NCBI GenBank assembly: GCA_017537345.1
Contig: JAFYKY010000022.1
Span: 1 to 64,000, forward strand
DNA length: 64,000 bases
Direction: 5' to 3'
Origin: Clostridia bacterium
GTDB taxonomy: Bacteria > Bacillota > Clostridia > Oscillospirales > CAG-382
The notes under the pieces were generated by a model. The model did no database searches and had not been told where the DNA came from. It saw only the letters and a list, made by a program, of their open reading frames with translations. The translations under genes were made by a program, and so were the position numbers. Each line of letters starts with the position of its first letter. Positions within the stretch are counted from its first letter, which is position 1. Below are positions 16,816-24,822 of this stretch, one piece after another.

Positions 16816-17646
16816 CTAATTCAGTTCTTTGTAAATCTCGTTTTTGGGTACGCCTCTGTCCTTTGCCACGGCTTTGGTAGCGTCCATTTTGGAAAGTCCC
16901 AGATTAACGTAGTGCTCAAAATGCTGTTCTATAGACATATCCGCCCAGAACATATCACTTTCATCCGCTTCGTAACCGCAGACGATAAGCACGAATTCTC
17001 CTTTGGGGTTTATCTCGCCGCTTTTAAAGCCCTCTTTGATCTGAGATAGGGTAAGGGAAAAATATTTTTCGTTTATCTTGGTAATTTCCTTTGCCAGTAC
17101 GGCTTGTCTGTCACCTAAAAATTCGATCAGATCGGAAATATCCTTTTCCGTATCGTGAGGGGATATGTGGAATATCATTGTCCGCACATCCTTGCAGACG
17201 GAGCGGAGATATTCCTCTCTTTCCTTGTTGGACACCGGCAAGAAACCTTCAAAGGAAAACCTGCGGGAAGGCAATCCGCTGGCAGAAAGAGCGGTTATGG
17301 CGGCACAAGCTCCGGGCAGAGCAACCACGTTTATACCCGCTTTACGGCATTTGCGTACCAGATCCTCACCGGGGTCGGATACTGCGGGAGTGCCCGCGTC
17401 TGTAACCAAAGCGCAATCTTCACCGTCAAGAATACGGTTTACAATTGCTTTTCCGCTTTTTTCCTTGTTGTGCTCGTGGTAGCTCACAAAATTTGAATGG
17501 ATGTTCAAAAGCTGTAAAAGCCGTCCGCTTACGCGGGTGTCCTCTGCGGCAACAAAGTGAACCTTTTCCAAGGTTTCCTTTGCACGCAGGGTAATATCAC
17601 CCATATTTCCTATGGGGGTAGGGACTATATACAGTGTTCCTGCCAT
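16816..17646 (-). CDS. rsmI: 16S rRNA (cytidine1402-2'-O)-methyltransferase RsmI
   Basis: RsmI methylates the ribose of C1402 in the decoding centre of 16S rRNA. It belongs to the tetrapyrrole-methylase-like SAM fold. Motifs: LYIVPTPIGNMGDITLRA at the start, AEDTRVSGRLL, ALVTDAGTPAVSDPG and ALPGACAAITALSASGLP. I use ATG 17646, giving 276 residues, with GGGAG upstream; the longer open frame lies within polA. The start is one base past the polA stop codon, so the two genes are translationally coupled. Confidence 0.94.
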   Translation of the reverse strand: MAGTLYIVPTPIGNMGDITLRAKETLEKVHFVAAEDTRVSGRLLQLLNIHSNFVSYHEHNKEKSGKAIVNRILDGEDCALVTDAGTPAVSDPGEDLVRKCRKAGINVVALPGACAAITALSASGLPSRRFSFEGFLPVSNKEREEYLRSVCKDVRTMIFHISPHDTEKDISDLIEFLGDRQAVLAKEITKINEKYFSLTLSQIKEGFKSGEINPKGEFVLIVCGYEADESDMFWADMSIEQHFEHYVNLGLSKMDATKAVAKDRGVPKNEIYKELN

Positions 17647-17647
17647 A

Positions 17648-20128
17648 TTATTCTCCCTTCGCTTCAAACCAGTTTTTGCCCACGTTCGCATCCACGGACA
17701 TAGGCACAGAAAGCTCGCAGGCGTTTTCCATGCAGGAAACCAAAATTTCTTTTACCTTTTCTGCATCCTGCTTTGCGGCTTCCACGATCAGTTCATCGTG
17801 TACCTGAAGTATAAGAGCGGCATCGCATCCGGATTCCTTCAAGGCTTTTTCCGTCTTTACCATTGCAATCTTTATAATATCCGCCGCCGTGCCCTGAATG
17901 GGAGTGTTCATCGCCACACGCTCACCAAAAGCACGTATTGTCGCTTTGGGGGAGCGAAGCTCGGGCACGTATCTTCTTCTGCCGAACAGAGTGGTTACGT
18001 ATCCTTTTTCTGCAGCTTCACTCTTGCAGGAATCCAGATATTCTCTTATAGCGGGATATCTTTCAAAATACGCTTTAATATATTCATCCGCTTCCTTGCG
18101 GGAAACGCCTATATCGTCTGCCAGAGAAAATGCGGAAATACCGTAAACAATACCGAAATTAACCGCTTTTGCCTGTTTTCTCATCGCAGGGGTAACCATT
18201 TCCAAAGGCACACCGAACACTTCGGATGCGGTGAGCGTGTGAATATCCTCGCCGGATAAAAATGCGTTTATCATCTTTTTATCGCCGGAAACGGCGGCAA
18301 GCACACGCAATTCTATCTGGGAATAGTCCGCATCAATAAGAGTTCTGCCTTCGGGGGCAACAAAGAATTTTCGCATCTCTCTTCCCAATGCGGTGCGCAC
18401 GGGAATATTCTGCAAATTGGGCTCTACCGAAGAAAGACGGCCCGTTTGGGTAAGTGTCTGTCTGAACGTGGTGTGTATACGTCCGTCCTCGGGGCTTATC
18501 ACGTTCAGCATACCGTCGGTATAAGTGCCCTTAAGCTTTGCAAGGGTGCGGTAATGCAGTATATAATCTATAATTTCGTGGCGGTCCTTAAGTTTTTCCA
18601 GCACTTCCGCATCGGTGGAATAGCCGTTTTTGTTCTTTTTGTTTCTGGGGGCGGGGAGGGAAAGAACCTCAAAAAGAATATGACCAAGCTGCTTGGGTGA
18701 GTTTATATTAAACTCTTCTCCCGCACAAAAATAAATAGAACTTTCAAGCTGTTTTATATTTTCGGATAAATACTGACCGAAATCAATAATACCCTGCTTA
18801 TCCACTGCAAAGCCTCTTTTTTCCATATTAAAAAGCACCTTTGCAAGGGGAAGCTCGGTATCTTTGTAAAGGGCGGTCTGCTCCTGTTCCTCCAAAACTG
18901 CGTACATCTTTTGGAAGATCATAGGCAGTACAGTCAAAGTATCGGATAACGTATCTGCACCCAGATATGCGGTGGCGGCTTTTTGAACCGTCATACCGCT
19001 GTCCGCAGGGGAGGCGGTGTAGCACATAAGAGAAATATCATCCGTAAATCCGTCAAACTCCACGCCCAGCTTATCAAGAGCGTGCATAGTGTCCTTTACC
19101 GACCAAGCGCAAACGTTATTTAGCAGGGTTATATCCTGCGGGTCAAGTATAATATGCTTTTCCCCGTCGGTAGCGTAAAGTCCGTCCTCTCTCAGTTCAA
19201 CAAAAACATTTTTGCCCACCTCAAGCTCATCGGCGTTTCCGCGGGTATATACCGCTTCCGGCATAGAGGGCGCTGTTTTTACAAGGGACATTCTTTCTAT
19301 CAGGGAAGTAAACTCAAGTTCGGTGAACAGGTCTATAAGACTGTCTGCATCCTTACCGGAGTAAACGTAATTTTCAAGGTTTGTATCAATAGGCGCATCA
19401 AGACGGATAGTGGCAAGAAAACGGCTTTCGTAGGCGCTTTCCTTGCCTTCGATAATCTTTTTGCCCGTAGAACCGCTTATCTCTTCGGCATGCTCGTATA
19501 TGCCGTCAAGAGTTCCGTATTCCGTCAATAACTTTACAGCACCCTTTTCGCCGATACCGGGCACACCCTTAATGTTATCGGAGCTGTCCCCCATAAGCGC
19601 TTTAAGATCAATAAGCTTTTCGGGAGGAATTCCGTATTTAGCGGTAACCGCATCCGTATCCATTATCTGGGTTTCGTTGGTGGAGGCAAGGTAAACCACG
19701 GTACCGTCGCCTACAAGCTGCAGACTGTCACGGTCGCCGGTTACGATAACACATTCCACCCCGTTTTCCTTTGCACAGCGGGATAAAGTGCCCAATACGT
19801 CGTCTGCTTCGTAATTTTCGCAGGTGGTTATTTTAAGTCCCAAGCCTGCGGCGGCACGGTAAGCATAGGGCATCTGCTGTGCAAGATCTTCGGGCATACC
19901 CTTGCGGGTAGCCTTATAACTGTCCACAGCCTTGTGCCGAAAGGTCTTACCCGGCAGATCGAAAGCTATGGCGGCGTAATCCGGTTGGACCGCCGCCATA
20001 TTTTTCTCTATAATATTTATAAATCCGAGTACCGCGTTGGTGGGAATACCGCTTTTTGTGGTAAGGGGGCGTATTCCGTAATAAGCGCGGTTGAGTATGC
20101 TGTTTCCGTCAAAGACGATAAACTTCAT
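17648..20128 (-). CDS. polA: DNA polymerase I
   Basis: PolA fills gaps and removes RNA primers during replication and repair. The 826 residues have an intact N-terminal 5'-3' exonuclease (FDGNSILNRAYYG at the start, ENYEADDVLGT, VTGDRDSLQLV, GDSSDNIKGVPGIGEKGA). The central 3'-5' exonuclease region (about 290-420) lacks the acidic Exo I-III residues: where DTET is expected the sequence reads VFVELREDGL. The polymerase domain is complete, with motif A DADYSQIELRVLA, motif B RKQAKAVNFGIVYG and motif C LQVHDELI. The enzyme is therefore expected to lack proofreading, as in several Gram-positive relatives. Site AAGGAG; it starts 22 bases after serA. Confidence 0.96.
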   Translation of the reverse strand: MKFIVFDGNSILNRAYYGIRPLTTKSGIPTNAVLGFINIIEKNMAAVQPDYAAIAFDLPGKTFRHKAVDSYKATRKGMPEDLAQQMPYAYRAAAGLGLKITTCENYEADDVLGTLSRCAKENGVECVIVTGDRDSLQLVGDGTVVYLASTNETQIMDTDAVTAKYGIPPEKLIDLKALMGDSSDNIKGVPGIGEKGAVKLLTEYGTLDGIYEHAEEISGSTGKKIIEGKESAYESRFLATIRLDAPIDTNLENYVYSGKDADSLIDLFTELEFTSLIERMSLVKTAPSMPEAVYTRGNADELEVGKNVFVELREDGLYATDGEKHIILDPQDITLLNNVCAWSVKDTMHALDKLGVEFDGFTDDISLMCYTASPADSGMTVQKAATAYLGADTLSDTLTVLPMIFQKMYAVLEEQEQTALYKDTELPLAKVLFNMEKRGFAVDKQGIIDFGQYLSENIKQLESSIYFCAGEEFNINSPKQLGHILFEVLSLPAPRNKKNKNGYSTDAEVLEKLKDRHEIIDYILHYRTLAKLKGTYTDGMLNVISPEDGRIHTTFRQTLTQTGRLSSVEPNLQNIPVRTALGREMRKFFVAPEGRTLIDADYSQIELRVLAAVSGDKKMINAFLSGEDIHTLTASEVFGVPLEMVTPAMRKQAKAVNFGIVYGISAFSLADDIGVSRKEADEYIKAYFERYPAIREYLDSCKSEAAEKGYVTTLFGRRRYVPELRSPKATIRAFGERVAMNTPIQGTAADIIKIAMVKTEKALKESGCDAALILQVHDELIVEAAKQDAEKVKEILVSCMENACELSVPMSVDANVGKNWFEAKGE

Positions 20129-20150
20129 ATTTTACTCCTTGCTTTTTGTT

Positions 20151-21302
20151 TTAGAGAAGTATTACCTTGCGTATACCTGTAATTTCAGATATCTTCTTGC
20201 AAATAGTTTCGTCAACTTCGTCGTTGGTTTCAAACATAGCAACACCGTTTGCGCCCTTGGAGGAGGACATCATGTGCTCAATGTTGATGTGTACGGCAGA
20301 GAATACCGAGGATGCCTGAGCGATCATGTTGGGAACATTCTCGTGAAGCACGACTATTCTGTGCTTTGCGCCTCTGGGCATAGAGATCGCGGGGTAGTTT
20401 ACGCTGTTCTTAATATTACCGTCAATGAGGTAATCCATAAGCTGTTCAGCCGCCATAACCGCGCAGTTTTCTTCACTTTCGGGAGTAGATGCGCCAAGGT
20501 GGGGGATACAAATTACGTTCTTTTTGCCGATCAGCTTTTCATCGGGGAAATCGGTTACATAGCAGGAAACCTTACCGCTTTCAATCGCCGCCAGAATATC
20601 CTCGGTAACAACAATATTTCCGCGGGAAAGGTTGATAATACGTACGCCGTCCTTCATTTTTGCAATGGATTCTGCGTTTATCATACCGATAGTGTCCTTA
20701 ACGGAGGGAACGTGAACGGTGATATAATCGCACTGGGGATACAGCTCGTCGTAGGTGTCTGCCTTAACTACCTTGCGGGAAAGATGCCAAGCGGCATTTA
20801 CCGTCATAAAGGGGTCACAGCCCACAACCTTCATACCCAGAGATTCTGCGGCGTTGGCAACGGGACCGCCGATAGCGCCCAAACCGATAACGCCCAGAGT
20901 TTTTCCCTTTATTTCGGGACCCGTAAAAGCGCTCTTGCCCTTTTCAACCTGCTTGGCAACGTCATCGCCCGTAAGGGTGGATGCCCAGGCGATACCGTCG
21001 GTTATCTTTCTGGAGGAAAGAAGCAGGGCGGTAATGGCAAGCTCCTTAACGCCGTTTGCGTTTGCACCGGGAGTGTTGAACACAACGATACCCTGCTCTG
21101 CGCAACGGTCAAGAGGAATATTGTTTACGCCTGCGCCCGCACGGGCAATAGCTTTTAATTCTGCGGGAAATTCCGCTTCCAGAAGGGAAGCACTGCGTAC
21201 CATATACGCATCAGGCTTTTCAATATCTTCGCCGTAAACAAATCTTTCGTCAAATACGTTAAGACCTGCTTTATCTATTTTGTTTATAAGCTTAATATTC
21301 AT
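20151..21302 (-). CDS. serA: D-3-phosphoglycerate dehydrogenase
   Basis: SerA makes 3-phosphohydroxypyruvate from 3-phosphoglycerate with NAD, the first step of serine synthesis. The 383 residues contain the NAD-binding loop GVIGLGAIGGPVANAA (about 135-150), the catalytic Arg in INLSRGNIV and His in CIPHLGASTPES, and a short C-terminal ACT domain (about 315-383: HRIVVLHENVPNMIAQ) that in relatives senses serine. The length fits the short class of the enzyme. It overlaps serC by 4 bases, so the first two steps of the pathway are made together. No serB phosphatase lies in the window. Confidence 0.95.
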   Translation of the reverse strand: MNIKLINKIDKAGLNVFDERFVYGEDIEKPDAYMVRSASLLEAEFPAELKAIARAGAGVNNIPLDRCAEQGIVVFNTPGANANGVKELAITALLLSSRKITDGIAWASTLTGDDVAKQVEKGKSAFTGPEIKGKTLGVIGLGAIGGPVANAAESLGMKVVGCDPFMTVNAAWHLSRKVVKADTYDELYPQCDYITVHVPSVKDTIGMINAESIAKMKDGVRIINLSRGNIVVTEDILAAIESGKVSCYVTDFPDEKLIGKKNVICIPHLGASTPESEENCAVMAAEQLMDYLIDGNIKNSVNYPAISMPRGAKHRIVVLHENVPNMIAQASSVFSAVHINIEHMMSSSKGANGVAMFETNDEVDETICKKISEITGIRKVILL

Positions 21303-22375
21303 TTTTTGCTCCTCTCGAACTCTGCCATAAATTCCACAAGCTTGTCAACGCCCTCTGCAGGCATTGCGTTGTATATTGATGCACGCATACCGCCTACGGA
21401 ACGGTGACCCTTAAGGTTTTCAAATCCTGCCTTCTTTGCGGCGGAAACAAACTCTTTATCAAGCTCTGCATCGCCGGTAACAAAGCAAGCATTCATAAGA
21501 GAACGGAACTCCTTGTCTGCTGTTGCCTTGAACATTTCGGATGAATCAAGATAATCGTACAGCACCTTTGCCTTTGCCACGTTGCGCTGTTCCATTACGG
21601 AAAGACCGCCCATATTAAGAAGCCACTTGAATACCAAGCCTGCAACGTAAATGGAATAGCAGGGGGGAGTGTTATACATAGAGCCGTTGTCTGCCTGAAT
21701 TTTGTAATCCAGCATAACGGGTGTGCCCTCTCTTGCGTTGCCGATAAGGTCTTCTCTTATAATGACTACGGTAAGACCGGAGGGGCCCATATTCTTTTGC
21801 GCGCCTGCATAAAGCATACCGAACTTGGTTACGTCAATAGGACGGGAGAGTATGCAGGAAGAAACGTCGGCAACAAGGGGAATATCACCGGTTTCGGGGA
21901 TATAATTATAAGTGGTACCGTAAATGGTGTTGTTAAGACAGATGTGAACGTAATCCGCATCGGGAGAGAAGGAATCAACGTAAGGCACGTATGCAAAATT
22001 TCTGTCCTTGGAGGAAGCCAGAATATTTACCTCGCCGTACTTTGCGGCTTCATCCGCCGCCTTTTTGGAAAACATACCGGATACGATATAATCAGCCTTT
22101 TTATTCTTGTTCATAAGATTAAGAGGCACTGCGGAAAACTGTGTGGTAGCACCGCCCTGCAAAAACAGTACGCGGTAGTTTTCGGGAATTTCCATAAGAG
22201 TGCGGAGGTCTGCTTCTGTTTGTTTGATGATATTATCGTAAACAGGTGAACGGTGACTCATCTCCATTACGGAACACCCGCTGCCCTGGTAATCCAGCAT
22301 TTCGTTTGCGGCTTGTGATAATACTTCTACGGGAAGCATAGAAGGTCCTGCGGAGAAATTGTAAATTCTTTTCAT
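21299..22375 (-). CDS. serC: phosphoserine aminotransferase
   Basis: SerC transfers an amino group from glutamate to 3-phosphohydroxypyruvate with pyridoxal phosphate. The PLP lysine lies in YAGAQKNMGPSGLTVV. The N-terminus RIYNFSAGPSMLP and the C-terminal GHRSVGGMRASIYNAMP are family hallmarks. I prefer ATG 22375 (358 residues), which has AAGGGTG 9 bases upstream; the GTG at 22387 overlaps that site. A TTGACT-17-TATAAT promoter and a perfect palindrome lie in the leader. It heads the run serC-serA-polA-rsmI-cyclophilin, with gaps of 22 bases or less. Confidence 0.95.
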   Translation of the reverse strand: MKRIYNFSAGPSMLPVEVLSQAANEMLDYQGSGCSVMEMSHRSPVYDNIIKQTEADLRTLMEIPENYRVLFLQGGATTQFSAVPLNLMNKNKKADYIVSGMFSKKAADEAAKYGEVNILASSKDRNFAYVPYVDSFSPDADYVHICLNNTIYGTTYNYIPETGDIPLVADVSSCILSRPIDVTKFGMLYAGAQKNMGPSGLTVVIIREDLIGNAREGTPVMLDYKIQADNGSMYNTPPCYSIYVAGLVFKWLLNMGGLSVMEQRNVAKAKVLYDYLDSSEMFKATADKEFRSLMNACFVTGDAELDKEFVSAAKKAGFENLKGHRSVGGMRASIYNAMPAEGVDKLVEFMAEFERSKK

Positions 22376-22407
22376 AGCGTTTTTCACCCTTTTTGTATTA
22401 ATAAAAT

Positions 22408-22422
22408 TTCAGTTAAACTGAA
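22408..22422. repeat. palindrome in the serC leader (possible operator)
   Basis: TTCAGTT-A-AACTGAA is a perfect 7-base dyad with a one-base centre. It sits 14-29 bases inside the -10 box of the serC promoter, just after the expected transcription start, where a repressor could block elongation (inference). Confidence 0.45.
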
Positions 22423-22436
22423 TAATAATTTAATTC

Positions 22437-22465
22437 ATTATATTACATTTTGGCTATTAAGTCAA
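22437..22465 (-). promoter_or_regulatory. sigma A promoter of the serC-serA-polA operon
   Basis: Minus strand TTGACT, 17 bases, TATAAT. The transcription start should be near 22430, giving a leader of about 55 bases. Confidence 0.8.
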
Positions 22466-22513
22466 GGCTTTATTGCATTTGTATATAAAGATATTAATTT
22501 TACTTCGTTTGTG

Positions 22514-22542
22514 TTGACAAAACAAATAGAATAGTATATACT
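22514..22542 (+). promoter_or_regulatory. strong sigma A promoter of a leader-peptide unit
   Basis: TTGACA, exactly 17 bases, TATACT: a near-consensus promoter, 34 bases before a small open frame with an AAGGAG ribosome site. Confidence 0.85.
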
Positions 22543-22575
22543 GTTACCATAAAAAGGAAAAGGAGTGTCTTTTAT

Positions 22576-22677
22576 ATGTTTGCAAGCGTATTTCAAAAAG
22601 TCGGTTTGTGCATACCTGAATACTTCTTTCCTCTTGAAAAGAGGTATTCATTAAAAATTGTTTCTTCCTGCGCATAA
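22576..22677 (+). CDS. 33-residue small ORF, probable regulatory leader peptide
   Basis: Starts at ATG 22576, 10 bases after AAGGAG, and begins MFASVFQKVG with a Cys/aromatic/Pro-containing middle (LCIPEYFFPL). The last two codons and the stop lie inside the left arm of a strong intrinsic terminator (22670-22718). An internal hairpin (22617-22650) lies within the coding part. This geometry is typical of ribosome-controlled attenuators, where translation of the leader decides whether the terminator forms. No specific amino acid run is seen, so it is more like antibiotic-responsive leaders than amino acid ones (inference). It could instead be a tiny expressed protein. I do not recognise the sequence. 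Confidence 0.55.
   Translation: MFASVFQKVGLCIPEYFFPLEKRYSLKIVSSCA
22617..22650 (+). promoter_or_regulatory. hairpin inside the leader ORF
   Basis: TGAATAC (22617-22623) pairs with GTATTCA (22644-22650), enclosing CCTCTT-GAA-AAGAGG (22630-22644) with a six-base bulge. It could be a pause or anti-antiterminator element. Confidence 0.5.
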
Positions 22678-22718
22678 ACCGCTTTGTCACTGTCGGTTTA
22701 TGCGCTTTTTGTTTTTTA
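22670..22718 (+). terminator. strong intrinsic terminator/attenuator
   Basis: A perfect 12-base stem, GCGCATAAACCG (22670-22681) with CGGTTTATGCGC (22694-22705), then TTTTTGTTTTTT. The leader stop codon TAA (22675-22677) is within the left arm. Confidence 0.85.
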
Positions 22719-22742
22719 TAAATTCAAGAAGGAAAAATGAGT

Positions 22743-22951
22743 ATGAAAAAATACTCTTGCTAATAGGTTTTGAATAATCCATAACGTGTTCACGGACAAA
22801 TGAGTGGCTTATAGATTTTTTTGAAGGTCTTGCCGATGGTTATACTGTTAATGAAATTTGCTCGCTTTTGGCAGAAAGAGAATACTACGCTGATGCACAT
22901 TTGGATTCATACGTTATCTGCGGTAATAAGAACGCCAAATTTGCTAATTAA
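22743..22951 (+). pseudogene. decayed reading frame downstream of the attenuator
   Basis: Just past the terminator an AGAAGG site precedes ATG 22743, which opens only six codons. One extra base in the A run after the ATG would give MKKILLLIGFE, then a stop. The same frame is next open from 22778 to a stop at 22949 and reads like real protein (NEWLIDFFEGLADGYTVNEI, then about 30 more residues). So this looks like a gene with a frameshift, a stop and a probable internal deletion. It would be the gene once controlled by the leader. I cannot assign the family; the fragment has some flavour of the end of a caspase-like/CHAT protein, but that is a guess. Confidence 0.4.
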
Positions 22952-22964
22952 TGGAGGGTAAAAT

Positions 22965-24011
22965 ATGAAACGAAATTTATTATACTTATTATGCGTGATT
23001 TTGGTGATCGTTTTAACGGCGTGTGATGTTTCTGAAGAAATATCGGATATTCCTTGCCAAGAAAGCAGTACTTCCGAAGTATCAAAAATCTCGGATAATG
23101 AAAGTATTGCATCGAATGAATCTGATAACAAAGCTGAAACAAACCAGCAAAAGAGTGACACGTTAAAAATGAGCATAGATTTTTCGCGTATTTCAGAAGA
23201 CGGTGCCGTTATAGCATTGGAAGTTGAAGGATTGTACGATGCCTTTGATAAAGGAAACCATATTTCTGAATACGATCCGTGGTCTATCGAGAAAACTGCG
23301 GAGTTTGATAATGTAAATGCTGTCAGAAGTGCGGTTTTCTCCTTTTTTGGACAAACATCGAACTGCGAATACAAAAATTCAAAATTGGAAATGTTTAACG
23401 ATTTTTCCGGTGATATATATAAAGGCAAAACCACAGATGGCGGTTCTGTGAAGGTTATAGTTCATCCCAAAACCGGAGAAATTGTTGAGTTTACAAATTT
23501 GGGCGTAGATACAGAAAAAAGTGTAAGCCTTGAAGAAGCACAAGGCATAGCAGATGAGATTGCAAGCGCGTATATAGATACGAATGATTACGAGCTTTCT
23601 GTTAAATCCGACGATATTCATCACAGTTTCACGTATAGTAGAAAAATAGGTCAATACACTACTGCAGAAATTATTAAAATAAGCATATCAACTGACGGCG
23701 AGTTAAGTTATTTCTTCCAAAGAATGGTAGGAACGTTTGATCTTACTAACGAAGAACAAGCATCCGTTGAAGCAAGACTTGAAAAGCTTTCTCTTCCCAA
23801 CGCCAAAGATGTTTTGTCGGAAAAGATAGAAAGTATTTATTCCGGGTATTCGGAATATGAGGTCGATAGTGCGACCGCGACCGTTTTGGAAGACGGTAGC
23901 ATCGCAATGGTATATAACGTAGCAGTTGAGTATATAACCGAAGTCACCAATGAAAACGGAGAGATAGAAAATCTTCATTTTGGAAGCCGAGTATATATAA
24001 TACTCAAATAA
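22965..24011 (+). CDS. uncharacterised lipoprotein
   Basis: A 348-residue protein with a lipoprotein signal (MKRNLLYLLC start, lipobox LTAC with Cys20), then a Ser/Glu-rich linker of about 50 residues (QESSTSEVSKISDNES) and a mixed alpha/beta outer domain (about 70-348). The middle has features that recall PepSY-like repeats (VKVIVHPKTGEIVEFTNLG, SLEEAQGIADEIA), but this is weak. The ribosome site is GGAGGG, 7 bases upstream. It is placed after the decayed frame and before a second lipoprotein, in A+T-rich DNA. Function unknown. Confidence 0.6.
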   Translation: MKRNLLYLLCVILVIVLTACDVSEEISDIPCQESSTSEVSKISDNESIASNESDNKAETNQQKSDTLKMSIDFSRISEDGAVIALEVEGLYDAFDKGNHISEYDPWSIEKTAEFDNVNAVRSAVFSFFGQTSNCEYKNSKLEMFNDFSGDIYKGKTTDGGSVKVIVHPKTGEIVEFTNLGVDTEKSVSLEEAQGIADEIASAYIDTNDYELSVKSDDIHHSFTYSRKIGQYTTAEIIKISISTDGELSYFFQRMVGTFDLTNEEQASVEARLEKLSLPNAKDVLSEKIESIYSGYSEYEVDSATATVLEDGSIAMVYNVAVEYITEVTNENGEIENLHFGSRVYIILK

Positions 24012-24027
24012 TAATTTCAACAAGATA

Positions 24028-24053
24028 CCCGACACGATTCTTACCGTGTCGGG
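24028..24053. repeat. inverted repeat between two lipoprotein genes
   Basis: CCCGACACG (24028-24036) pairs with CGTGTCGGG (24045-24053). There is no T run after it, so it is either a weak terminator, an mRNA-stabilising hairpin or a processing site. Confidence 0.5.
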
Positions 24054-24077
24054 CAAAGCTAAAAAGGAGTGGTATAA

Positions 24078-24779
24078 ATGAAAAAAGTCTTATTATTACT
24101 TGTTTGTATGTTTGTCTTAATTTGTTTTTGCTTTTTTGGCTGCACGCCGGAAAGCGGGGAAAGTGAAAATCTAAGCTCTGCAGCAAGCGTCGGCGCCGAT
24201 GTGTCAGAGCTTTCGGAAGACGAAGTCTTCATTGAGATATCATACACTATTATTGATTTCGATTCTTTTGAAGAGCTGGCTCAGCTTTTGCTTATTTCAA
24301 ATGAAGAGGATTATAACGAGTTTTTTGAAAAAGACAACCTTATTCCGCCTCAAAGAAAAGACGTTGCGGATATGTTCAACGCTTTTGATAAAATATCCAT
24401 TCCCGTTCTTGAAAGCGAGAAATACGAGCTGGCTGCTATTTCCTGCCATATCTACAAAGACGGAAGCTATTCTATTGAGTTGGTGTATAACGGCGCGTTA
24501 GACAGACTCAGAATAGGCGCATACACTTATGACGGTACCGTAGAACCGGATGAAACCATTACGGACGTTATAACTGATACTTTGACTTTGGGCGAGCATT
24601 CTATGCAGATGCATACTGTGGTAAAAGAAAATAATTATTGCACCTTGAAAGGGCGTATCGTGTCAGACGATTACGTGGTATACGCTCATTATAAAGGCGG
24701 CACGGTGTTGCCCGAAAGCTTAAAAGAGGGTGTAACCCTTACCACTCTGGAAGAAATTATAAAACCTTATACCGAATAA
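24078..24779 (+). CDS. uncharacterised lipoprotein
   Basis: A 233-residue protein with a clear signal (MKKVLLLLVC then FFGC, Cys22), a Ser/Glu linker (SSAASVGADVSELSEDE) and an extracellular domain of unknown type (about 50-233). No catalytic motif is visible. An AAAGGAG site lies upstream. It follows the first lipoprotein by 66 bases containing a hairpin, and a bidirectional terminator follows. The two lipoproteins share design (signal, Ser-rich tether, domain) rather than visible sequence, so a common role is only inferred from adjacency. Confidence 0.6.
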   Translation: MKKVLLLLVCMFVLICFCFFGCTPESGESENLSSAASVGADVSELSEDEVFIEISYTIIDFDSFEELAQLLLISNEEDYNEFFEKDNLIPPQRKDVADMFNAFDKISIPVLESEKYELAAISCHIYKDGSYSIELVYNGALDRLRIGAYTYDGTVEPDETITDVITDTLTLGEHSMQMHTVVKENNYCTLKGRIVSDDYVVYAHYKGGTVLPESLKEGVTLTTLEEIIKPYTE

Positions 24780-24782
24780 AAT

Positions 24783-24815
24783 TAAGAGGCAGGGAATTTT
24801 TCCTTGCCTCTTTTA
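24783..24815. terminator. bidirectional terminator between convergent genes
   Basis: AAGAGGCAGGGAA pairs with TTCCTTGCCTCTTTT. It ends the lipoprotein gene (plus) and the SGNH esterase operon (minus). Confidence 0.85.
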
Positions 24816-24822
24816 ATATGTT

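Noticed and set aside
24078..24779. Close homology between the two adjacent lipoproteins
   Set aside because: They share only signal and Ser-rich tether design; I see no alignable domain sequence.
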